A stretch of DNA of 64,000 nucleotides from Methanobacteriota archaeon (GCA_023411115.1 JAEYPF010000010.1:124001-188000), one strand, 5' to 3'. Shown: positions 28,144 to 36,846, counted from the first letter of the stretch. A program made the numbers and translations. The notes: a model not told the origin generated them from the sequence alone.

Positions 28144-29235
28144 TTACTTTGCATTGAACTTACTATTCTGTTCAATTACAATATTTTCAACATTTGGAGC
28201 CATTGAAATGTCTGCAGCTGGAATTCTCCATCCAAGTAGTTTCAAAACGATCATAAGATTCACATTATAAATAAAATTACCCATTATATTTACCATTGAG
28301 CCGAGAATGTTGTGGCCAAATTGTCTTGGTATCTGTGTTTCCAACGAGCTCAAGAGTTCATATTTATCAAATTCTACTGATTCAACTTCTAAAGTTAAAC
28401 CATCTTTAACAGCTTTGGATTTATTTTTGATCCCTGAGTAGCCGTTTAATATTGAATAACCCCATGTAAATATCTCTGTCATGAGTAGTGAGGGTGAAAG
28501 AAGTAAATATTCTCTCCAGGTCAGGTATTTTCTTAAAATTACATACCTTCCTCTTTCAACGTGATAAATTTTTTCTGGAGGGACTTGAAGCCTGTAATCA
28601 TGATAAATAACTGCGTTAGGGACATAAAGCATTTTACAGCGGTTTGTATGGATTTTCCATGAAATATCTGTGTCCTCCATATATAAAAAGTAGTTTTCAT
28701 CGAACCCGCCTATTTTCCAGTAGCATCTTCTTTCCATTGCAAAACAAACGCCGGATAACCCTTTAATAAATTCAGGCTTATTAAATTTGGATGTATCTTC
28801 TCCCAAACCCCTTGTAAATGCCAGGCCAGTGAAATGGTTAATATTTCCAATGGTATTGATTGCAGATCCGTCAAAAAGAAGAGTTTTTGGGACTGTAATG
28901 ATATTTCTTATCTCTTTTAAAGGTTTCAGTAGTTCTTCAATGGAGTTTTTCCGAACTTTTGTGTCAGGGTTTAAGATTACAACATACTTTCTTTCACTGT
29001 TTTTGACACCTAAATTAACTCCTTTACTGAATCCCACATTTTCTGAGTTTCTAATTAATTTAACTCCAGGATATAATTCTTCAATTAAATCTGCTGTACC
29101 GTCTGTGGAGTTATTATCTACGATAATAAGCTCTAATTTATCCTTAGAGCAGATAGAATTAATACAGTCTTCAATATATTTTTTATGATTATAAGTAACA
29201 ATAATCACACTTGTTTCTTCTAATATTGATGCCAT
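28144..29235 (-). CDS. GT2 family glycosyltransferase (WbbL-like)
   Basis: A 363-residue GT-A enzyme with SVIIVTYNHKKYIEDCINSI, IIVDNNSTDGTADLIEEL, VVILNPDTKVRKNSIEELL and FLYMEDTDISWKI, the order found in WbbL-type rhamnosyltransferases. A C-terminal extension of about 100 residues is poorly conserved. It leads the minus-strand group 29235-25163; the next gene starts 23 bases after its stop. A 16-bp perfect palindrome lies 60 bases upstream, possibly an operator. Confidence 0.87.
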   Translation of the reverse strand: MASILEETSVIIVTYNHKKYIEDCINSICSKDKLELIIVDNNSTDGTADLIEELYPGVKLIRNSENVGFSKGVNLGVKNSERKYVVILNPDTKVRKNSIEELLKPLKEIRNIITVPKTLLFDGSAINTIGNINHFTGLAFTRGLGEDTSKFNKPEFIKGLSGVCFAMERRCYWKIGGFDENYFLYMEDTDISWKIHTNRCKMLYVPNAVIYHDYRLQVPPEKIYHVERGRYVILRKYLTWREYLLLSPSLLMTEIFTWGYSILNGYSGIKNKSKAVKDGLTLEVESVEFDKYELLSSLETQIPRQFGHNILGSMVNIMGNFIYNVNLMIVLKLLGWRIPAADISMAPNVENIVIEQNSKFNAK

Positions 29236-29547
29236 TATATCACGAAGGTTTTAATAATAAATTGTATTGTCAGATATTTAAAATTTGTTAAACAAGAGCA
29301 ATATTGCTCTATCTAAACAACGAGTATTCCTTTGAATTTTATAATATTTAAAGGTTTAGTCATAACAGCCAAATTTGTGAATTTTCTCACATTAATATAA
29401 TGAAATACATGTTATGATGTGAATATTAGCACTATACTTACATAAATTTAGCGATCTTTGTGACAAAATCAACCGTGCTTCCTGAAAATCATAAATTATA
29501 AGTATATGCTATGATCAATTAAAATCACTATCAAGCGGTGAAAATCA
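29236..29547. promoter_or_regulatory. Divergent regulatory region with TGTGA repeats
   Basis: About 310 bases between the GT2 gene and the lipoprotein gene, transcribed outward. It contains a perfect 16-bp palindrome at 29295-29310 (AGAGCAATATTGCTCT) near the GT2 gene, and three TGTGA elements at 29376, 29417 and 29458, exactly 41 bases apart, toward the lipoprotein. A TATA-like run (AAATTATAAGTATATG) lies near 29490-29507. Confidence 0.5.
29376..29462. promoter_or_regulatory. Three TGTGA operator-like elements with a 41-bp period
   Basis: The first is an exact TGTGA-N6-TCACA (29376-29391). The second, 29417-29432, has TGTGA-N6-GCACT. The third, beginning at 29458, keeps only the left half TGTGA. 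Equal 41-base spacing would place them on the same face of the DNA. The same motif occurs upstream of the adhesins and cassette 2. The bound protein is unknown. Confidence 0.55.
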
Positions 29548-29949
29548 ATGGGAAAATTATTTGCAATTTTATTTTTGTTAATTATCATAACTGGAATATC
29601 TGGATGCACCATAAATCCACAGGCTAATGGTACTTTTGGAGAAAAAAAACCTGTTTCAGTTAGTGATTTAGAAATAATAAATAGTTCTGGAGCCCCTTAT
29701 CAATATGAAGGAAAAACCACCTACACGGTAAGTGGAGTTATTCAAAATAATTTTGGCGAAGACACAAAATATGTTAAAATGGAAGCGATAACTTTTGATA
29801 AAAATGGAGAAATAATTGCAACCAATAATAGTGTTGAACTTGATCCAAGGGTAATACCAGGTAAAGGTAGAAGCAATTTTTATTTTGATTTTGAGGATCC
29901 ATACAGTAAAATTGTGAAGTACCAGATAAAAATAATTGAAGCTGGATAA
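29548..29949 (+). CDS. Small exported lipoprotein with FxLYD-like domain
   Basis: A 133-residue protein. A signal peptide ends in the lipobox-like TGISGC, so Cys20 may be lipid-modified and anchor it outside the membrane. The remaining domain (VSDLEIINSSGAPYQYEG, TVSGVIQNNFGEDTKYV, FDKNGEIIATNNS) resembles FxLYD/DUF3426-type beta-sandwich domains common in methanogen envelope proteins. Three TGTGA elements lie upstream. It ends 23 bases from the lasso exporter gene, which converges on it. Role unknown. Confidence 0.75.
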   Translation: MGKLFAILFLLIIITGISGCTINPQANGTFGEKKPVSVSDLEIINSSGAPYQYEGKTTYTVSGVIQNNFGEDTKYVKMEAITFDKNGEIIATNNSVELDPRVIPGKGRSNFYFDFEDPYSKIVKYQIKIIEAG

Positions 29950-29972
29950 TTAAATTCAAATTTTAATTACAA

Positions 29973-31778
29973 TTATATCTGTGCCTTATATAATTCTTGA
30001 AATCTACCATTTCCATTATAAATAAGTTTGTCTAACGTTCCAGATTCTATTAACTTTCCATTTTCTAACAGATAAATATTATCCGCTTTTTTAAATGCAG
30101 ATAATCTGTGGGCTATAATCAAAATAGTAATTTTACCCTGGAGTTTTTCAATAGAATTCTGAATAAGCCCTTCATTTTCAGAATCTAAATTGCTTGTTGC
30201 CTCGTCTAAAATAAGTAGCGTTGGATTACTTAATAAAGCACGAGCCAGAGCTATCCTCTGTTTTTCTCCTCCAGATAGTTTTACACCGCGATCTCCTACA
30301 ACGGTTTCAAGCCCTTCCGGTAACTTAGAAATGAATTTTTCTGCTGCAGCCATCTTCAAAGCATTTTTAATGTCAGATTCATTTGCTTCAGGGAATACTG
30401 CTAATAAATTGGCACGTATTGTATCATGGAAAAGAAATGGTTCTTGAGCTACGTATCCTATTTGATTCCGCCAGTTTAACACATTATCCTGCCTTAGAGT
30501 TTCAGTATCAATCATTATACAGCCATCTGATGGGGTAATAAGTCCCATAATCATGTCGGCAATTGTACTTTTTCCTGCACCAGATGGACCTACGATTGCA
30601 GTTGTTTTTCCAGCGGGAATAACTAAACTAATATCCTCAATTGTATTTTCTCTATCTTCATAATTGAAAGAAATATTTTTCAGCCGAATTTCATTGTGCA
30701 TTTTAATTTTACCATGTTTTATTGGTTCAATTTCAGATTCTTTTTCACATTTTTCTTTTATTTCCATAACATTAGCAAATGAAGGCAGCATGTTTATAAA
30801 ATACTGGTAGTTCTGTTGGACTGTTGAAAATTTAGGTATCATTCGTATAAAAAGAAAAATTAGAATAAGTAAAGATGCAGTTGGGACAGCCAGCACATCT
30901 ATTAAGATGATTACAACAACACTTAAAATTAGAGTAGAAAAAAAGCTAAATGAGAACGTTACATCTGCATAATTTTTTACTGTGTCTACATAACTCCTTT
31001 TAAGTTCATGGTTGAGCTTTTTAAATTCATGAATATTTTGATCTTCCATATGGTAACTTTTTATTGTTTTCATACCATCTAAGTGCTGTAAAATTGTAGA
31101 ATAAAAATTTTTGACTTCCTTTGAAATTTTTTCGCCTTTAATTTGAGCTAAATTAGTTTTTCTTTTAAGTAAGAGCAGTATAGAAATTCCAACTAAAAAA
31201 GTTAGTAATGTAATTTCTAAAGAAATTTTCAAGGCAAATAAAAGGTATATCAGGATTACTGCAACATTAGTTATTAAATTCAACAGATCGTATGTCCCTA
31301 TACCTACCCTATCGATTTCATTGGTTAATGCGTGAGCAAAATCAGATGAACGTTTTTTTGAAAAAAACAACCATTTAGAGCTAGTAATCGCTGCATATAA
31401 CTGTTTTCTAAGGTGCATAGTGTAACCATACTCAATATGGGCTATTCTAATTGACTGCAATCGATAGATATATGCATTTAAACCCATAATTAGCACAAAA
31501 ATAGCCAGTACACTAATTAATGTAGGTTTTATATTAAAAAATGCAAATATGGAATAGATAAACTGTTCAAGCTGATTAAGAGAACCATACTGCACATCTA
31601 GACCCACCAATTGTAGTAATGGCACTAATAATATCAATCCAATCCCTTCAGTAAGACTGATCAGTACCATTAATATCAACGTTAATGTGATATTTTTAGG
31701 CATTACCGGAAGGAAATCAGCCAGATATTGCATTACTTCTGATTTTTCTAAATATGATACAAATCTATTTTTTAACAT
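29973..31778 (-). CDS. Lasso-peptide cluster ABC exporter (D protein)
   Basis: A 601-residue half-transporter with an N-terminal six-helix exporter domain (residues about 25-320) and a C-terminal ATPase. Walker A is GPSGAGKST, the signature is LSGGEKQR, Walker B is LLILDEAT and the switch His is in IIAHRLS. It lacks an N-terminal C39 peptidase, so it exports an already processed peptide. Family members next to lasso B1/B2/C genes export the mature lasso peptide and give self-immunity. It starts 29 bases after the nucleotidyltransferase gene and is the last gene of the cluster. Confidence 0.88.
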   Translation of the reverse strand: MLKNRFVSYLEKSEVMQYLADFLPVMPKNITLTLILMVLISLTEGIGLILLVPLLQLVGLDVQYGSLNQLEQFIYSIFAFFNIKPTLISVLAIFVLIMGLNAYIYRLQSIRIAHIEYGYTMHLRKQLYAAITSSKWLFFSKKRSSDFAHALTNEIDRVGIGTYDLLNLITNVAVILIYLLFALKISLEITLLTFLVGISILLLLKRKTNLAQIKGEKISKEVKNFYSTILQHLDGMKTIKSYHMEDQNIHEFKKLNHELKRSYVDTVKNYADVTFSFSFFSTLILSVVVIILIDVLAVPTASLLILIFLFIRMIPKFSTVQQNYQYFINMLPSFANVMEIKEKCEKESEIEPIKHGKIKMHNEIRLKNISFNYEDRENTIEDISLVIPAGKTTAIVGPSGAGKSTIADMIMGLITPSDGCIMIDTETLRQDNVLNWRNQIGYVAQEPFLFHDTIRANLLAVFPEANESDIKNALKMAAAEKFISKLPEGLETVVGDRGVKLSGGEKQRIALARALLSNPTLLILDEATSNLDSENEGLIQNSIEKLQGKITILIIAHRLSAFKKADNIYLLENGKLIESGTLDKLIYNGNGRFQELYKAQI

Positions 31779-31807
31779 ATAATCCCTGATAGTTTAAAGC
31801 CTGATCA

Positions 31808-33010
31808 TTACTTTTTTTGCATATCCAGATGTACTGGTCTAAATCCAAGTCTCCTAAATAAAAGTACTGGCCGAATTATGTAGTAAAAAGGATATAAAAA
31901 GGAAGGTAATTGCATATCTAAAAAGTCAATATATGTCGGAGTTATTAACGTGCGAATAACATCCTTAGCTCCATATAACATCTTCTCTCTCTTTTTAAAA
32001 TCAAAAACTGCCTTTTTAGAAAAGTTAAATGAAATTTCATCTTCAAAAAATATTTTCTTTATTATAATCTTTGAAAGATCACCTAAAGAGCTATCATTTT
32101 TTATTTGATCGGATATATACTCTGGAATTTCTATTTTCCATATATCATTTACAAGTAAAATATTAATGAGAAATATTCGTTTTATACCTAATTTATCTGC
32201 TGTTTCTATTAGATACTTCCAATTGATGTTTTTATGGGTTTTAAGCAGTTGGAAAATATCACAGAGCCATGATAAACTTTCCCAGTCGTGATTAGCACAG
32301 TGAATACAGAGTATCAGGAGTAAATTTTCAATTTTAAGGCTTGAAATATTATATCTATTTAAAGTTGTCATCTCTAACTCATCATATAAACAATTTCCTT
32401 CTTCATATAAAGATATAAAAGCTCCATGAAAGTTCCAGTGGATCTCAACAACAGCTTGTGTTTTTTCATTAATAAATACATATTCTCGTTGTGTTTTAAG
32501 ATAAAAATCATCCTTTATATACCTTAAATCATAATATAGCTTGTACCCATTGGAATTTAGTATATCTTTAACTTTCAGAACATCCGATTCACTGACAAAT
32601 ATATCAATATCTGTAAATTGCCTTAATGCTATGTTTTTATAAGCTAAAATAGCTAAAGAAGGTCCTTTATAATGAATACCTTTTATTCCATGTGATTTTA
32701 ATATCTCAAGAACTTTTAAAAGTTCACCAGTTAACCATAAATTATTTTCAACATTTATCTGGAAAGTTGTCCTTAAATTATCTAAAACATCAACGGGAAT
32801 AGACTCCGGGCAAATGTTATTGAGCTGAAAATATAAAAGATTTATTAATCTATGTTGAACAGCTAATTTTGTTAAATGTACCCAATCAATCTCTTTTTCA
32901 ACAAGATTCAGGATTCTGGTTTCAGTTTCACTATCAACATAGGTTCTGGAACAACAAAGCAGTAGTTCATGTTCAGAACTTATATCACGTTTTAAATCAG
33001 CGTATTCCAT
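31808..33010 (-). CDS. NTP_transf_5 nucleotidyltransferase, lasso-cluster tailoring enzyme
   Basis: A 400-residue protein. The nucleotidyltransferase core lies at about residues 105-200: GIKGIHYKGPSLAILAYKN, then RQFTDIDIFVSESDV with the D-I-D metal pair, then VFINEKTQAVVEIHWNFHG. This family (uncharacterised nucleotidyltransferases) is repeatedly found in lasso-peptide clusters together with HPr-kinase-like proteins, where it may add to a phosphorylated peptide. It is 29 bases before the exporter gene and downstream of the kinase gene. Its actual reaction is unknown. Confidence 0.8.
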   Translation of the reverse strand: MEYADLKRDISSEHELLLCCSRTYVDSETETRILNLVEKEIDWVHLTKLAVQHRLINLLYFQLNNICPESIPVDVLDNLRTTFQINVENNLWLTGELLKVLEILKSHGIKGIHYKGPSLAILAYKNIALRQFTDIDIFVSESDVLKVKDILNSNGYKLYYDLRYIKDDFYLKTQREYVFINEKTQAVVEIHWNFHGAFISLYEEGNCLYDELEMTTLNRYNISSLKIENLLLILCIHCANHDWESLSWLCDIFQLLKTHKNINWKYLIETADKLGIKRIFLINILLVNDIWKIEIPEYISDQIKNDSSLGDLSKIIIKKIFFEDEISFNFSKKAVFDFKKREKMLYGAKDVIRTLITPTYIDFLDMQLPSFLYPFYYIIRPVLLFRRLGFRPVHLDMQKK

Positions 33011-33149
33011 TTATTCCACAAATCCAGATCTGTAATTTCAATATAAAATCTTAAAGTTTTGTATGCTATTTGTCACATATAAAATCTAGATATCATTAAT
33101 TAAAATGCATAAATAAGTAATAAAAATTAATAATTCGCAAAGTGGATAA

Positions 33150-34040
33150 TCAGCTGATGAAAACATCATCTTCTATTTTTTTTACTAATTCTGGAAGTTC
33201 TTCAATGGATTTGTTAACTTTCAATAAATTTACTGCGGTATTTTCCATTAATTTAGAGCACTGCCTTAAGTTTAATGATTTAGCTTTGTTTTGAAACATT
33301 ATGAAGCAGTAAGAATTATGTATCAATCCCATTAACATTTCCTGGAGGCTTGATGAAGTATTATGCGAATTTTCGCTTTCATCAAGTATATAAATCTTTT
33401 TTAAAGGCAATGGATCCTTTGAAAAATTAGAAACTGCGCAATAAAAGCGATCTTCAGGCCCTACTGTTATTTTAGGTGTGATTTTCCTATTCCATGTAAA
33501 ATTTATCATTTCAGATGATAATTTTGTTTGTGACAGACCAGGTAAAACAAGAGGCATTTCATTATCCATTTGAATTACCAAAATATCATCAGTTACAAGA
33601 GGATATCCTTTTTTATTTAAAGCCATAGCTACACTCGATTTACCAATTCCAGAATACCCTAAAAATGCAACCGCACCATCATCAATTTTTACTGCACTTG
33701 CGTGTAAAACTAAAAGTCCCTTTTGATGAAGAAATGCTGCAAGTACAGGGCCTATAATATATGAGTTTAAAGTATATTCATCTACATCCTTTTCAGGAGA
33801 AACAATTATTTCTCTTTCGCTTACTTTAAAAGTCCCCACCTCTTTCCAGTAAAGAAAATAATCATTTTTATCCTTATTAATCCAGAAAAGATCATCCTTT
33901 ACAATTTCTTTTGATGAAGAAAAGTCAAACTTGCCTAATTTTATAATTACATCCGGTTTACCTGGATCCAATTTACTTTTTTCATCAGGAAAATTAATTT
34001 CTGATGCAATATTCAAGCCGTAAACTCTGTAATAATTCAA
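33150..34040 (-). CDS. HPr-kinase-like protein, lasso-cluster tailoring kinase
   Basis: A 296-residue protein with an HprK C-terminal-type domain. HASAVKIDDGAVAFLGYSGIGKSSV contains the P-loop (GYSGIGKSS, around residue 129), here cut to key residues, followed by LVTDDILVI with the paired aspartates. No Hpr/PTS system is visible nearby. In paeninodin-type lasso clusters a homologue phosphorylates a serine of the precursor. Here the core peptide has Ser3, Ser14 and two threonines but no terminal serine. The start is TTG at 34040 with GAGGC five bases upstream. An inverted repeat separates it from the precursor gene. Confidence 0.82.
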   Translation of the reverse strand: MNYYRVYGLNIASEINFPDEKSKLDPGKPDVIIKLGKFDFSSSKEIVKDDLFWINKDKNDYFLYWKEVGTFKVSEREIIVSPEKDVDEYTLNSYIIGPVLAAFLHQKGLLVLHASAVKIDDGAVAFLGYSGIGKSSVAMALNKKGYPLVTDDILVIQMDNEMPLVLPGLSQTKLSSEMINFTWNRKITPKITVGPEDRFYCAVSNFSKDPLPLKKIYILDESENSHNTSSSLQEMLMGLIHNSYCFIMFQNKAKSLNLRQCSKLMENTAVNLLKVNKSIEELPELVKKIEDDVFIS

Positions 34041-34072
34041 AATATGCCTCTTACTAAATAGTATCGTGATGA

Positions 34073-34100
34073 AGGGTTATAACTAAAATATGTTAACCCT
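34073..34100. promoter_or_regulatory. Inverted repeat between lasso precursor and kinase genes
   Basis: Seven-base arms AGGGTTA (34073-34079) and TAACCCT (34094-34100) with a 14-base loop, 20 bases downstream of the precursor stop and 30 before the kinase start. As RNA it could stabilise the precursor message or attenuate the downstream genes. There is no long U-run after it, so it is not an obvious terminator. Confidence 0.45.
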
Positions 34101-34120
34101 ACATTCACTAAAACTCGAAT

Positions 34121-34255
34121 TTAACCGAATCTTGATTTTCCTGCTGTACCATCACCTTTGGTACCACTTGCACCCCATGTTAACTTCTTAGCTTCACCAT
34201 GAACTGTCAATTTTGGAGTTGAATACTCTCTTTTTATTCTTTTTTTAGAATTCAT
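34121..34255 (-). CDS. Lasso peptide precursor (A gene), 44 residues
   Basis: A short frame between the cyclase and kinase genes encodes a basic leader of 27 residues and a 17-residue core. The leader has YSTPKLTVHGEAKKLT, matching the lasso leader rule Y-x2-P-x-L-x3-G-x5-T-x with Y11, P14, L16, G20 and T26; the B1 protein recognises the first part and Thr at -2 is needed for cleavage. Cleavage after W27 gives GASGTKGDGTAGKSRFG (codons 34124-34174). Gly1 and Asp8 can close an eight-residue ring, leaving a nine-residue tail. A TATA box lies about 50 bases upstream and GAGTGA is a weak binding site. Calculated neutral mass is 1534.75 Da for the cyclised peptide. Confidence 0.93.
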   Translation of the reverse strand: MNSKKRIKREYSTPKLTVHGEAKKLTWGASGTKGDGTAGKSRFG

Positions 34256-34304
34256 TTTACTCACTCATAATTAACTGTCTTCATTTTACTAATAATCTAA
34301 AAAC

Positions 34305-34312
34305 AATATAAA
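34305..34312 (-). promoter_or_regulatory. TATA box of the lasso precursor gene
   Basis: TTTATATT on the minus strand, preceded by an A-rich stretch. Archaeal transcription starts about 25 bases downstream, near 34282, leaving a leader of about 27 bases before the ATG. An internal promoter would let the precursor be made in excess of the cyclase, as in many lasso clusters. Confidence 0.5.
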
Positions 34313-34347
34313 TTTTTCCACAACTTTATTAAATAAATATCTATTAA

Positions 34348-36243
34348 TTAAAGGCCGTTTCGCAGTAACCACAAATGTAAATTAATAGCTTTCCATAAAA
34401 GGTAAGGTTCATTACCCATGTCTACAGATTCGTATGATTTTGATTTTAATTTATCAAATAACCCATTTATGGCATTAAGATCAATATATTTCCCTGTTGA
34501 ATTATTATTCATCTGCATCATACTTTTTAATTCGCCTTTACCAAATTTTAAGAGATTAAGATTAAAGTTTGCATCAAAAAATGTTTTATTACGCCGCCAC
34601 TGGATTTCGGGAGGAAGAATGCCCTCCATTGCCCTTCGCATAACGATCCTATCCCAACCGTTAAATAATTGTTGTTCAGGAGGTAAAGCCAGACAGAATT
34701 CTAATAATCTGCGATCCATGAAGGGATAACGAAATTCAATATTAAATACAGCTGCAGTTTTGTCCAGTTCTTCAAGTACACTTTGATAAAGGCCAGAACT
34801 AAGTTCATAGTAATGATTATCTCTTGAACTCTTTCCCTTCTTATGAAAATATTCATTTAAAATTTCATAACGTTTTAATAAATCTATTCGCTTTGCAAAA
34901 TCTTCATTGATAAAATTCTTTTCATCACTGTGATATAAGAAATCTCTATTAAAAAAAAATCTCCAGATGCGTCTTAAAAATTCAGGTGTCATAGGGCCAA
35001 TTACTTCAAAAAAGAATAATTTATAAGGATTTAAGTTCATAAGACTTGATCTTCCTTTAATTTCATTTATTAATGTTCTGAATTTCCTTTTACGTGCAAG
35101 TTCATGTAAAAGGCAGAACCCTTTTCCTACAGTAGCATCCCCTTCAAAACCATTTAAAATAACTCTGACATCTTTTTCCTGGGCCTTTTTATAAAGTGAC
35201 CAGAATACATACATACTATGGGCAGATTGTGGGCCTTCGTTTGGCCATAAAGTATTGTCCATCACCTCAAATGGATTTATTCCATCACCCTTTATAAAAT
35301 GAGAATCAAAATCCATCCATTTTGAAACTATTTTTGAATAATAACTCTCATCACATTCAGGTAAATCATGAAAAACAATTGAAAAAGTCTTTAATTGTTG
35401 TTTCTCATTTGATAAAAGTGTTTGCGCAGTACATGCAACAGAGGAAGAATCAAGACCGCCGCTTAATTCAGATCCTACTGAATACGCACTTCTTAAACGG
35501 CAATTGACAGCTTCCTCAAAAATTTCATGAAATGTTTCGGCATATTCTTCATCGGAACCCAAATTTAATTCTCTTTTGGGATCAAGCGACCAGTACTGCT
35601 TTAAATCATTGTTTTTAAAATCAATGTTTAATGTATGGGCCGCTGGTAAGCGGAAAATATCCTGGTAAAAAGTATTTTTCCTGTCTTCATCCATGGAAAT
35701 TAAATAATCTGCTACTTTCACTTCATTAATTTTAGGTGAAATTTCCCGGAGTAATGCTTTGATTTCTGTTGCAAAATAGAAACCATTATCTGATAAATAA
35801 TAATAAAACGGTTTTACTCCCATGTGATCTCTGGCACAAAATAGAGTTCCTTTATTTTGGTCCCATATAGCAAATGAAAAGTCCCCTAAAAGCTTTTCAG
35901 GGCATTTTTCCCCCCATTTCTCATAGGATTTTAAAATTAGTTGACTATCTGTGATTAGTTCTTTGGATTTTTCAAGTCCTAAATCTCGGATGAGTTCACT
36001 TCTATTATCAATTCTTGCATCTGCAGTTATAGCTAGACTATTTTTCTCATTAAAAAAAGGAAGTTTTTCATTTAAAGACTCAGGAGTAGTATATAACATT
36101 AAATGGCCAAAAGCTATAGGCCCTTCATACCATATACTTGAACCATCTGGTCCTCGATGAGAAAGCATATCATTCATGCTCTTTATCAATTCAGGATCAA
36201 CGGAACGTCCATGATTTAAGAAAATTCCTGTAACTGCGCTCAT
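34348..36243 (-). CDS. Lasso cyclase, asparagine-synthetase-like (C protein)
   Basis: A 631-residue protein with the two-domain plan of class B asparagine synthetase. The N-terminal glutamine-amidotransferase-like domain begins MSAVTGIFLNHG: the catalytic Cys2 of true amidotransferases is absent, so it cannot release ammonia from glutamine. The synthetase domain has the ATP pyrophosphatase loop LSGGLDSSSVAC (about residue 256). In lasso pathways this enzyme adenylates an Asp or Glu side chain and joins it to the new N-terminus, forming the macrolactam. Its ATG overlaps the B2 stop by four bases, and the precursor gene lies 93 bases downstream, supporting the role. Confidence 0.92.
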   Translation of the reverse strand: MSAVTGIFLNHGRSVDPELIKSMNDMLSHRGPDGSSIWYEGPIAFGHLMLYTTPESLNEKLPFFNEKNSLAITADARIDNRSELIRDLGLEKSKELITDSQLILKSYEKWGEKCPEKLLGDFSFAIWDQNKGTLFCARDHMGVKPFYYYLSDNGFYFATEIKALLREISPKINEVKVADYLISMDEDRKNTFYQDIFRLPAAHTLNIDFKNNDLKQYWSLDPKRELNLGSDEEYAETFHEIFEEAVNCRLRSAYSVGSELSGGLDSSSVACTAQTLLSNEKQQLKTFSIVFHDLPECDESYYSKIVSKWMDFDSHFIKGDGINPFEVMDNTLWPNEGPQSAHSMYVFWSLYKKAQEKDVRVILNGFEGDATVGKGFCLLHELARKRKFRTLINEIKGRSSLMNLNPYKLFFFEVIGPMTPEFLRRIWRFFFNRDFLYHSDEKNFINEDFAKRIDLLKRYEILNEYFHKKGKSSRDNHYYELSSGLYQSVLEELDKTAAVFNIEFRYPFMDRRLLEFCLALPPEQQLFNGWDRIVMRRAMEGILPPEIQWRRNKTFFDANFNLNLLKFGKGELKSMMQMNNNSTGKYIDLNAINGLFDKLKSKSYESVDMGNEPYLLWKAINLHLWLLRNGL

Positions 36244-36674
36244 TGTATTTTGTCACCCAGATTTAATATAGGAACATAGTCTGTATCTGATTCCCCTAAA
36301 ACTATTTTATCATTAACTTCTAGCCATGCATGAGCATCTAATTGGCCTTCACTATTTTTATTAACACCTAACTTAATGCTTGAAGGGCAATTTTGCCCTG
36401 TTAATAATATCTGTGCAGTTAAAGCACGGTTAAGACATGTACACATCGGGACGAATCTGCTCATTACTATAACAGACCATGTAGCTTTTTCTACAAAACT
36501 TTTTTTACAATCAACTTCTTCATCTGAAACTGTACTTCTTTTTACAATATTTTGAATAGTTGAAAATGGAAGTATCCAGAGCATTATTCGGACTGTCCAA
36601 AGTAAAAGAAGAGTTTTTACTAAAAAATATGCATCATTAAAATTCAATTTCCTTAAATTATCGATCAATCTCAT
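36240..36674 (-). CDS. Lasso leader peptidase, transglutaminase-like (B2 protein)
   Basis: A 144-residue protein of the Transglut_core3 family. The catalytic Cys is in FVPMCTCLNRALTAQ and the His in DAHAWLEVND; an acidic residue follows in the ES/DTDY region. It cleaves the leader from the precursor after the B1 protein delivers it. The start is taken as the ATG at 36674, which has GAGGT five bases upstream; a TTG twelve bases earlier is an alternative but overlaps that site. A hydrophobic segment (TLLLLWTVRIMLWI) near residue 25 suggests membrane contact. The stop overlaps the cyclase start, so they are translationally coupled. Confidence 0.9.
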   Translation of the reverse strand: MRLIDNLRKLNFNDAYFLVKTLLLLWTVRIMLWILPFSTIQNIVKRSTVSDEEVDCKKSFVEKATWSVIVMSRFVPMCTCLNRALTAQILLTGQNCPSSIKLGVNKNSEGQLDAHAWLEVNDKIVLGESDTDYVPILNLGDKIQ

Positions 36675-36691
36675 CGGAAACCTCAATTACA

Positions 36692-36846
36692 AAAAGTTTG
36701 TGGTTCATGAAATCTAAATTTCAATTAACCTCAAAAAATTTCATTTTTTTTGGGTTCGGAAATTTTCAATTTCCTCAACTTCATAAATTTTTAATTTATG
36801 TGGTTCGGAAATTTTCAATTTCCTCAACTTTAAAAATCTATGATTT
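36692..36846. repeat. Array of short stem-loops between lasso B1 and B2 genes
   Basis: At least six small inverted repeats follow one another. Two identical GGAAATT-TTC-AATTTCC units lie at 36758-36774 and 36807-36823, within a longer direct repeat. CATAAATT-TTT-AATTTATG is at 36782-36800. Weaker ones occur near 36693, 36707 and 36833. Loops are mostly three bases. The array lies in the operon and could affect RNA processing or the ratio of B1 to B2. Confidence 0.65.

Noticed and set aside
34348..36243. Ordinary asparagine synthetase
   Set aside because: Lacks the N-terminal catalytic cysteine, overlaps a lasso B2 gene and adjoins a lasso precursor; the cyclase role explains more.
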